From: Stutzerimonas stutzeri
GTDB lineage: Bacteria; Pseudomonadota; Gammaproteobacteria; Pseudomonadales; Pseudomonadaceae
Direction of reading: 5' to 3'
Length of the DNA stretch: 64,000 nt
Assembly (NCBI RefSeq): GCF_024448985.1
Contig: NZ_JAMOII010000006.1
Span: forward strand, 105,132-169,131
A program made the translations under genes and the position numbers. The notes under the pieces are model-generated. The model had not been told where the DNA came from. It saw only the letters and a program-made list of their open reading frames with translations, and searched no databases. Below are positions 57,790-64,000 of this stretch, one piece after another; position 1 is the stretch's first letter; each line of letters opens with the position of its first letter.

Positions 57790-58860
57790 ATGAGCGAACC
57801 GGAACTGATTGAGGTCCTGCCGGCACATCGCTTCGATGAGGTCGCGCTGGCTCGGTATCTGCGCTTGCACGTGCCGGAGATGGGTGAAGAACTGAGCATT
57901 CTTCAGTTCCAGGGTGGTCAGTCCAACCCTACCTATCTATTAGAGAGCGCCGGGCGCCGTTATGTGCTGCGCAAAAAGCCGCCAGGCAAGGTGCTGCCTT
58001 CCGCGCACATGGTCGAGCGCGAATACAAGGTGATCCGCGCGCTGTCCGAGCACACCCGCGTGCCGGTGCCGCGCGTGCATCTGCTGTGCGAGGACGACAG
58101 CATCATCGGCACCGCTTTCTACCTGATGGATCATGTGACAGGCCGGATTTTCAGCCACCCGGCGTTGGAGGGCATGAGCGTCGAGGAACGACAGCCGATC
58201 CATCTCGCCGCTGTCGATACGCTGGCCGAGCTGCATCAGGTGGATGTAGAAGCGGTCGGGCTTGCCGATTTCGGCAAGGCGCAGGGTTATTTCGCCCGGC
58301 AGGTAAAGCGGTGGTCCGGCCAGTATCAGGCGTCCCGCACAGGCGACATGCCTGAAATGGAACGGCTGATGCAGTGGTTGCCTGAGCAAGTGCCGCAGCA
58401 CGATGAGTGCGCTATCGCTCATGGCGATTACCGCCTCGGTAATCTGATCTTCGAGCCGGGGCAGGCGAAGGTAGCGGCAATTCTCGACTGGGAGCTGTCC
58501 ACCGTGGGCCATCCGCTGGCCGATCTCGCTTATTTCTGCCTGCCTTATCACCTGCCAGCCGGTGTCGATGGCCTGCGTGGATTGGTTGGCACCGACTTGC
58601 ACGCGCAGGGCATCCCATCTGAGCAGGAGGTTCTTGAGCGCTACTGTCGGCAGAGCGGGCGCGCTGATGTTGCGCAGTGGCATGTCTTCGTGGCCTTTTC
58701 GCTATTCCGGCTCGCGGCGATTCTGCAAGGCGTTTACGCCCGTGCGTTGCAGGGCAATGCCAGCAATGCCGATGCGCTGCAGGTCGGCCAGCGCGCCGGT
58801 TTGCTTGCAGAAGCCGGCTGGCGCATCGCCCAGAGCGGTGACAAGGGAGCACTGTCATGA
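57790..58860 (+). CDS. APH-family phosphotransferase (LvaA / ACAD10-11 kinase-domain type)
   Basis: Aminoglycoside-phosphotransferase-fold kinase of 356 residues. ATP-site lysines are in YVLRKKPPG; the catalytic motif is HGDYRLGNL with Asp213 and Asn218; the metal aspartate is Asp233 in ILDWELSTVGHPLADLAY. The GQSNPTYLL N-terminal motif is typical of the ACAD10/11 kinase domain. It probably phosphorylates a hydroxyacyl-CoA, not an antibiotic. The stop overlaps the SurE start (ATGA). Confidence 0.86.
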   Translation: MSEPELIEVLPAHRFDEVALARYLRLHVPEMGEELSILQFQGGQSNPTYLLESAGRRYVLRKKPPGKVLPSAHMVEREYKVIRALSEHTRVPVPRVHLLCEDDSIIGTAFYLMDHVTGRIFSHPALEGMSVEERQPIHLAAVDTLAELHQVDVEAVGLADFGKAQGYFARQVKRWSGQYQASRTGDMPEMERLMQWLPEQVPQHDECAIAHGDYRLGNLIFEPGQAKVAAILDWELSTVGHPLADLAYFCLPYHLPAGVDGLRGLVGTDLHAQGIPSEQEVLERYCRQSGRADVAQWHVFVAFSLFRLAAILQGVYARALQGNASNADALQVGQRAGLLAEAGWRIAQSGDKGALS

Positions 58861-59660
58861 CCGGTCCATTGCTGCGGCGCGTGCTGCTGACCAACGATGA
58901 CGGCATCGCCGCACCGGGGCTCGCACTGCTCGAGCGGATCGCTGCGCAACTGGCCGAAGAAGTCTGGGTTGTGGCGCCCGAGCACGACCAGAGCGGCACT
59001 GGCCAGGGCATCTCAGTGCATTCGCCGTTGCGGGTGTATCACCATGGGGAAAGGCGCTTCGCCGTCTCCGGTACACCGTCTGACTGCGTCATGTTCGCGA
59101 TGGCTGAATGGCTGCAGAATTCACCGCCGGAGCTGGTCCTGTCCGGCATCAACAGCGGGGCGAATATCGGCGACTCGGTGCCGTATTCCGGGACCTTGGG
59201 TGCGGTGCTCAGTGCCGACCTGCTGGGGCTACCCGCCATCGGGCTGAGCCAGGCCTTTCTCGACCGCACCAGTATCGACTGGTCCTGTGTCGAAACTTAT
59301 GCTGAAACCACGATCCGTGCGCTCTGGGCGCGTCGGGAGGAGGGCGGTTGCTGCTGGAACCTCAACTTTCCGGCCTGCCCGGCTGATGCGGTCAGCCACT
59401 TGCGGATGACCAAGCAATCACGCGGCTCGATCGCCCGCCCACGGCTGCAGGCGGGCCGGGACGGTCGAGGCTTACCTTACTGGTGGCTCGGTTTCGAGCA
59501 CTCTTCGGCGCACCTCGTCGATCCCGAACTCGATGTCACCGCGCTGCGCGAGAAGCGCATCGCCATCACTCCCTTGCGCGACACCCGGGGCTGGCTCGAG
59601 TGGGGCGAAGAACGGGCCATGGCCGAACTGGCCGTCCATAGCGATTCAGGAGTTCTTTAA
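58857..59660 (+). CDS. SurE-family phosphatase/nucleotidase paralogue
   Basis: A 267-residue SurE-fold metal phosphatase. The metal-binding LLTNDDG is at the N-terminus; SGTGQGIS, SGTPSDCV and the SGINSGANIGDSVPYSGTLGA region complete the family site. The housekeeping surE usually lies with pcm, nlpD and rpoS; here it is inside an acyl-CoA operon, overlapping the kinase gene before it and the ligase gene after it. It may remove a phosphate added by the neighbouring kinase or act on a pathway phosphate ester; the substrate is unknown. Confidence 0.85.
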   Translation: MTGPLLRRVLLTNDDGIAAPGLALLERIAAQLAEEVWVVAPEHDQSGTGQGISVHSPLRVYHHGERRFAVSGTPSDCVMFAMAEWLQNSPPELVLSGINSGANIGDSVPYSGTLGAVLSADLLGLPAIGLSQAFLDRTSIDWSCVETYAETTIRALWARREEGGCCWNLNFPACPADAVSHLRMTKQSRGSIARPRLQAGRDGRGLPYWWLGFEHSSAHLVDPELDVTALREKRIAITPLRDTRGWLEWGEERAMAELAVHSDSGVL

Positions 59661-61342
59661 TGTTCACTCGTCATCACGCGGTCTGGCCCGATGATTTGCC
59701 GAAACATCTGACGGTGCCGGAAACCAGTCTGTTCGCCAATCTGGAAATATCCGCGCGGCGTTTTCCGGACAAGACGGCGATCATCTATTACGACACCCTG
59801 ATCACCTACACCGAGCTGCTGCGTGAAGTGGAAGCGCTGGCCGGCTATCTGCAGGACCTGGGGGTCGCCAAGGGTGATCGGGTGCTGTTGTACATGCAGA
59901 ACTCACCGCAGTTCACCATCGCCTACTACGCGATTCTTCGCGCAGACGCGGTGGTGGTGCCGGTCAACCCGATGAACCACAGCGCCGAGCTGGAGCATTA
60001 CCTGCACGACACCGGCGCTACGGTGAGTCTCTGCGGGCAGGAGCTGACCGGCTTCATCGCGCCGCTGGTCGGCACGGCGCAGCTGCGCCATGTGGTCGTC
60101 GCGGCCTATTCCGAATACGTGCGGCAATCCACCGACCTGGCCCTGCCGGCTGAAGTCCAGGCAGCAGCGGTCACACCGAGCTTCACTGGCGGCATCGGCT
60201 GGAATGAGGCCATCCGTGCTGGCCATACACCGGGCCCCCACACGGCCGGCCCCAACGATCTCTGCGTGTTTCCCTACAGTTCCGGCACTACCGGCGCGCC
60301 GAAGGGTTGCATGCACACCCATCGCTCGGCCATGGCGACGATCATCCACCGCGTGGTCTGGACCAACAGCACCAGTGAATCGGTGATTCTCGCGACGCTG
60401 CCGTACTTCCATGTGACCGGCATGCAGGGCGCCATGAGCGGGCCGATCTATAACGGCGGCACCGCAGTGATCATGACCCGCTGGGACCGCAAGGTGGCGG
60501 CAGAGCTGATCGAGCGGCACAAGGTGACCGGCTGGGTCAACATCGCCACGATGGCCATCGACTTTCTCTCCGATCCGGATCTGGAGCGCTACAACCTGTC
60601 CAGTCTGGTCAGTGTCGGCGGCGGTGGCGCGGCGATGCCCAAGGCGGTGGAGGAGAAGCTGCACCGGCTCACCGGCCTGCGCTACATCGAGGGCTACGGG
60701 TTGTCGGAAACCATCGCGGCCACCCATATCAATCCGGTGCCGCGGCCCAAGGCGCAGTGCCTCGGCATTCCGGTGTTCGATGTCGACAGCCGCGTCATCG
60801 ACCTGAACACTCAGGCCGAACTCGGCCCCAACGAAGTGGGAGAGATCATCAGCTATGGACCACAGCTCTTTGCCGGATACTGGAACCGGCCAGAGGAGAC
60901 CGAGCGCGCCTTCATCGAACTGGACGGCAAGCGCTTTTTCCGCACGGGCGACATGGGCTACTACGACGAGGAGGGCTATTTCTTCCTGGTCGATCGGGTC
61001 AAGCGCATGATCAACGCCTCGGGTTTCAAGGTCTGGCCGTCTGAGGTGGAGAGCCTGATGTACCGCCACCCGGCAATCCAGGAGTGCTGCGTCATTTCGC
61101 GTCCCGACCCCAAGCGCGGCGAGACGGTGAAGGCCTGCGTGGTGCTGCGTGACGGTCAGGTTGGACAGGTTACCGAGCAAGACATCATCGACTGGTGCAA
61201 GGCGGAGATGGCCGCCTACAAGGCGCCTGTCTATGTGGAGTTCGTCCCGTCACTGCCGCGTTCATCCACCGGCAAGCTGATGTGGCGCGCCTTGCAGGAA
61301 GAGGAAAACCGCAAGCATGCCGCCAGCGCGCAAGAGGCCTGA
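59660..61342 (+). CDS. Acyl-CoA synthetase (AMP-forming, ANL family)
   Basis: A 560-residue adenylate-forming ligase. The P-loop motif is PYSSGTTGAPKGCMHTH near 208-224; EGYGLSET and FRTGDMGYYDEEGYFF are the following core motifs, and the catalytic C-terminal lysine is in SSTGKLMW. It presumably activates the operon's carboxylic acid substrate. The start overlaps the surE stop by one base (TAATG). Confidence 0.9.
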   Translation: MFTRHHAVWPDDLPKHLTVPETSLFANLEISARRFPDKTAIIYYDTLITYTELLREVEALAGYLQDLGVAKGDRVLLYMQNSPQFTIAYYAILRADAVVVPVNPMNHSAELEHYLHDTGATVSLCGQELTGFIAPLVGTAQLRHVVVAAYSEYVRQSTDLALPAEVQAAAVTPSFTGGIGWNEAIRAGHTPGPHTAGPNDLCVFPYSSGTTGAPKGCMHTHRSAMATIIHRVVWTNSTSESVILATLPYFHVTGMQGAMSGPIYNGGTAVIMTRWDRKVAAELIERHKVTGWVNIATMAIDFLSDPDLERYNLSSLVSVGGGGAAMPKAVEEKLHRLTGLRYIEGYGLSETIAATHINPVPRPKAQCLGIPVFDVDSRVIDLNTQAELGPNEVGEIISYGPQLFAGYWNRPEETERAFIELDGKRFFRTGDMGYYDEEGYFFLVDRVKRMINASGFKVWPSEVESLMYRHPAIQECCVISRPDPKRGETVKACVVLRDGQVGQVTEQDIIDWCKAEMAAYKAPVYVEFVPSLPRSSTGKLMWRALQEEENRKHAASAQEA

Positions 61343-61406
61343 CGACTGCGTACCGATTGCAGGCCATGCGCCACTGAGCGCCTTCGAGACCAATGGAGAG
61401 GATGCT

Positions 61407-62162
61407 ATGCAAGATTCAACTTCGACGAATCGGAACAATCGGGACGCGGAATGGCAAGTGCGCAAGGACCTCGCCGCGGCCTATCGGCTGGTGGCGCACT
61501 TTGGCTGGGACGACTTGGTGTTCACTCATCTGTCGGCCCGTGTGCCGGGGCCGGAACATCACTTCCTGATCAACCCGTACGGCCTGCTGTTCCAGGAAAT
61601 CACCGCCTCATCGCTGGTGAAGGTCGACCGTGAAGGCCAAATCGTCCAGAGCGGCAGCCTGCACCGGGTCAATCCAGCCGGTTTCACCATTCACAGCGCC
61701 ATTCACATGGGACGCGAAGACGCCGGAGCGGTCATGCACCTGCATGCGGCCGATGGCACGGCGGTCTCGGCGCATCGTGACGGCCTGCTGCCGCTGAGCC
61801 AGACGGCCATGCTCTGTCTGGATCACATTACCTATCATGAATATGAGGGTGTAGCGCTGGACCTCAGCGAGCGTGAGCGGCTGATCGCCGATCTTGGAAG
61901 CAAGCAGATGATGATCTTGCGCAACCATGGGGTGCTTACCGCCGGGGCAACCGTAGCCGAAGCCTTCACTTACCTCTACTTCCTGATGAAGGCGTGCGAG
62001 ATCCAGGTGCGCGCCCAGTCCTGCGGGCCGACCCACATGCCTTCTGCCGCTGCCATCGAGACCACTCGCCAGCAATCGGCTGGACTGGGCAGCGCCGCCA
62101 AGCTGACCTGGCCGGCGCTCTTGCGTCTGCTTGAGGCTAAAGGCCACGTTTACGCGATATAG
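61407..62162 (+). CDS. Class II aldolase/adducin-family protein
   Basis: A 251-residue protein of the class II aldolase/adducin fold. ATG 61407 has GGAGAGGATG upstream. Signature parts are FGWDDLVFTHLSAR, NPYGLLFQEITASSL, AVMHLHAADGTA with metal-ligand histidines, and LRNHGVLTAGAT. Members cleave or decarboxylate sugar-like or hydroxy-keto acids; its role with acyl-CoA genes is not obvious. It lies 64 bases behind the ligase and 73 bases before the dehydrogenase. Confidence 0.85.
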   Translation: MQDSTSTNRNNRDAEWQVRKDLAAAYRLVAHFGWDDLVFTHLSARVPGPEHHFLINPYGLLFQEITASSLVKVDREGQIVQSGSLHRVNPAGFTIHSAIHMGREDAGAVMHLHAADGTAVSAHRDGLLPLSQTAMLCLDHITYHEYEGVALDLSERERLIADLGSKQMMILRNHGVLTAGATVAEAFTYLYFLMKACEIQVRAQSCGPTHMPSAAAIETTRQQSAGLGSAAKLTWPALLRLLEAKGHVYAI

Positions 62163-62235
62163 CTTCGATTGGCGCTATGACCTGTCTGCCGTCGTGCAGA
62201 CCAAATCCTTTCAGAAGAGTGGAAGCTGAGTGCCT

Positions 62236-63165
62236 ATGAAAATCCTGTTTGTTGCCGCCGATCCCAAGCCCGAACGCTGGACCAACTTGATCCAGCAGCA
62301 TCTGCCGAATGCAAAGATTCAGGTCTGGCATCCGGACATGCCGAGCTGCGGCGCCGACTACGCCATCGTCTGGCATCCGCCGGCCGCGTTGTTTGAAAAG
62401 GAGCCGCAGCTCAAGGCCATCTTCAATCTCGGCGCAGGCGTAGACGCCCTGGTCCAGGTGCCGAACCTGCCGCGTGATGTTCCGGTGGTGCGCCTGGAAG
62501 ACGCCGGCATGGCCGTGCAGATGGCCGAGTATGTTGCCTATCACGTGATCGGCATCAGCCGCGACATGGATGCCTACCGCGAGCAACAGACTGCAGGGCA
62601 ATGGAAGTTGCGCCGGCCAATCGAACGCAGCGGGTGGCCAGTGGGCGTGCTCGGGCTGGGGCACATCGGCCAACGTGTCGCCCGCACACTGGCGGGACTG
62701 GACTATCCGGTTTGTGGCTGGGCGCGCTCCACCTACGCCATAGACGGCGTGCGTAGTTTCGCTGGTGAGTCGGAGCTTGACGGATTTCTGGCCGAGACCC
62801 GAGTGCTGGTCAACACGCTGCCATTGACCGACAGCACTCGCGATCTGATCGACTATTCGCTACTGGCCCGGCTCAGACCCGATGCGGTGGTGATCAACGT
62901 CGGTCGCGGTGAGCACCTAGTGGATCAGGATCTCTGCAGCGCCATCGAAGAAGGCCGCGTGGCCCGCGCCGTGCTCGACGTGTTCCGTGAGGAACCGCTA
63001 CCCACAACGCATCCATTCTGGAATATGCCGCAAGTGACCATCACGCCGCATGTCTCGGCGCGCACCCTTCGCGAAGCGACCATCGAGCAGATCGCCGGCA
63101 AGATCGCGGCGCTGGAGAGGGGGCAATCCATAAGCGGCGTTATCGATATCCAGCGCGGCTATTGA
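62236..63165 (+). CDS. D-2-hydroxyacid dehydrogenase, GhrA-like
   Basis: NAD(P)-dependent 2-hydroxyacid dehydrogenase of 309 residues from ATG 62236 (GTG 62230 is an alternative). The Rossmann motif is GVLGLGHIGQRVA, and catalytic residues are in NVGRGEHLV, the glutamate in FREEPL and the histidine in TPHVSA. GhrA members reduce glyoxylate and hydroxypyruvate. It closes the plus-strand operon and suggests that a 2-keto or 2-hydroxy acid is formed. Confidence 0.88.
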   Translation: MKILFVAADPKPERWTNLIQQHLPNAKIQVWHPDMPSCGADYAIVWHPPAALFEKEPQLKAIFNLGAGVDALVQVPNLPRDVPVVRLEDAGMAVQMAEYVAYHVIGISRDMDAYREQQTAGQWKLRRPIERSGWPVGVLGLGHIGQRVARTLAGLDYPVCGWARSTYAIDGVRSFAGESELDGFLAETRVLVNTLPLTDSTRDLIDYSLLARLRPDAVVINVGRGEHLVDQDLCSAIEEGRVARAVLDVFREEPLPTTHPFWNMPQVTITPHVSARTLREATIEQIAGKIAALERGQSISGVIDIQRGY

Positions 63166-63343
63166 GGAGCCTGGCACGGGCTCGCTCCGGTGGGAGGCGC
63201 GGCCCGTGGCGAAAGCGGATTGTCTGCCGGCTAAAGAGCTTCGCCCTGAGGGCGGGCCTCCAACAAAAGCACACTCCGAGCTTCGCGCCGGATTAGCGGG
63301 GTTTTGTCATCCACCGGCCGTACGGCCGGCGTTGCCGGTCCGC

Positions 63344-64000
63344 TCAGTCCGCTATGCCATGCTCGGCTAGGTAGCGATCACGTAGCTCGCGCTTGAGCAC
63401 CTTGCCAATGGCGCTGCGTGGCAGCTCGTCAGTCAGTTCCAGGCGGGCCAGCCGCTGGGTTTTGCCAACACGGCTGTTGAACCCGTCCAGTAGCGCTTGC
63501 GGCGTTTCCGTCGCGCCGGGCTTCAGCACCACGAAGGCCACCGGCGTTTCGCCCCAGCGGGTGGATGGCATCCCGACCACGGTTGCGTCCGCTATCGCAG
63601 GGTGTTCGCGCAGGATCGCTTCGAGATCGCTCGGATACAAATTGAAGCCGCCGGAGATGATCATGTCCTTCTTGCGATCGAGCAGGGTCAGGAAGCCGTC
63701 ATCGTCGAAGCGCCCGATGTCCCCCGTGCGGATGAAGCGCTTGCCGCTGGCGTCGAACCACTCAGCTTCGGCGGTTTTCTCAGGCTTGTTCAGGTAGCCG
63801 ATCATCATCGCTGGCGAGTGCCCGACTACCTCGCCGATAGCGCCAGGGGGCAGCTCGTTGCCCTCATCGTCGATCACGCGAATGTCGTGCCCTTCGGCCG
63901 GCTTGCCGACGGTGTGCAGTTTGTGCGGATATTCATGTGCAGAAAGGATGCAGGTGCCGCCGCCTTCGGTCATCCCGTAAAAATCCATCAGTGCACCCGG
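63344..64000 (-). CDS. Acyl-CoA synthetase (AMP-forming), C-terminal part; start beyond window
   Basis: The 3' 218 codons of a second ANL-family ligase; the frame is open to the window edge, so the ATG at 63988 is internal. Motifs: FYGMTEGGG, IRTGDIGRFDDDGFLTLLDRKKDMIISGGFN and the C-terminal catalytic lysine in SAIGKVLKRELR. It converges with the hydroxyacid operon. Whether it serves the same pathway cannot be told; the 178-base gap between them has no gene. Confidence 0.92.
   Translation of the reverse strand, partial: PGALMDFYGMTEGGGTCILSAHEYPHKLHTVGKPAEGHDIRVIDDEGNELPPGAIGEVVGHSPAMMIGYLNKPEKTAEAEWFDASGKRFIRTGDIGRFDDDGFLTLLDRKKDMIISGGFNLYPSDLEAILREHPAIADATVVGMPSTRWGETPVAFVVLKPGATETPQALLDGFNSRVGKTQRLARLELTDELPRSAIGKVLKRELRDRYLAEHGIAD

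Noticed and set aside
57790-58860. Aminoglycoside resistance gene
   Set aside because: The fold is APH-like, but the N-terminal motif and the ACAD/SDR neighbours point to the metabolic kinases of the ACAD10/11-LvaA group.
59903-61180. A 425-codon minus-strand open frame
   Set aside because: It mirrors the acyl-CoA ligase gene; His- and Arg-rich composition is typical of shadow frames.

Overview
The window is a chromosomal segment of a gammaproteobacterium of the genus Pseudomonas in the broad sense. The evidence is GC-rich coding sequence with little spacer, OprC-type copper receptor, BfrB-type bacterioferritin, Pseudomonas-style REP hairpins, and a gene order (isc–ndk–rlmN–pilF–rodZ–ispG–hisS–yfgM–bamB–der; xseA–guaBA; bfr–bfd; yaeQ–recJ; prfB–lysS) that I recall from pseudomonads. 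A P. stutzeri-like (Stutzerimonas) member is my best guess, but this is inference. I saw no rRNA, tRNA, CRISPR array, prophage or intact insertion sequence.

Region 1 (1–13947, all +) is housekeeping. It holds the housekeeping Fe-S assembly operon (iscS 3' part, iscU, iscA, hscB, hscA, fdx, iscX), then ndk, then a tight run: the rRNA/tRNA methyltransferase gene rlmN, the pilotin pilF, the shape protein rodZ, the isoprenoid gene ispG, hisS, a YfgM-like protein, the outer-membrane assembly lipoprotein bamB and the ribosome GTPase der. Region 2 (13948–30928) is mixed: cysE; a methionine-type aminotransferase overlapping an omega-amidase (probable methionine salvage pair); a secreted nuclease; a YigM-like transporter; a zinc alcohol dehydrogenase; leuA; a copper-uptake pair (DUF2946 protein and OprC-like receptor with its copper ligands visible); a YbdG-type mechanosensitive channel; an M23 peptidase; and xseA.

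Region 3 (30377–51759) holds guaB-guaA with a good sigma-70 promoter, a multicopper oxidase, tadA, an orphan iron-type ABC ATPase coupled to argF, the CGFS glutaredoxin gene grxD, the iron-storage pair bfr/bfd with a Fur box, a membrane diguanylate cyclase, yaeQ, recJ, an Old Yellow Enzyme, prfB with its programmed +1 frameshift intact, lysS, and a DUF1704 putative metallopeptidase.

Region 4 (51820–64000) is the accessory part. A TRAP transporter (dctP-dctQ-dctM, minus strand) lies back to back with an eight-gene plus-strand operon: hotdog thioesterase, ACAD11-like acyl-CoA dehydrogenase, SDR, APH-family kinase, SurE-like phosphatase, acyl-CoA ligase, class II aldolase and 2-hydroxyacid dehydrogenase. 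A second acyl-CoA ligase runs off the right edge. The kinase/ACAD/SDR/ligase core resembles the levulinate (lva) logic of phosphorylating a hydroxyacyl-CoA and eliminating phosphate, but the added SurE, aldolase and 2-hydroxyacid dehydrogenase suggest a different substrate. This is the strongest candidate here for an undescribed pathway.

Spacers carry several small repeat families: a REPIN with perfect 23-bp arms before lysS, a 243-bp MITE-like element that supplies the stop codon of the diguanylate cyclase, a second MITE-like element after recJ, a three-copy GTAGGGTGGGC palindrome, and a palindrome-rich spacer after der.
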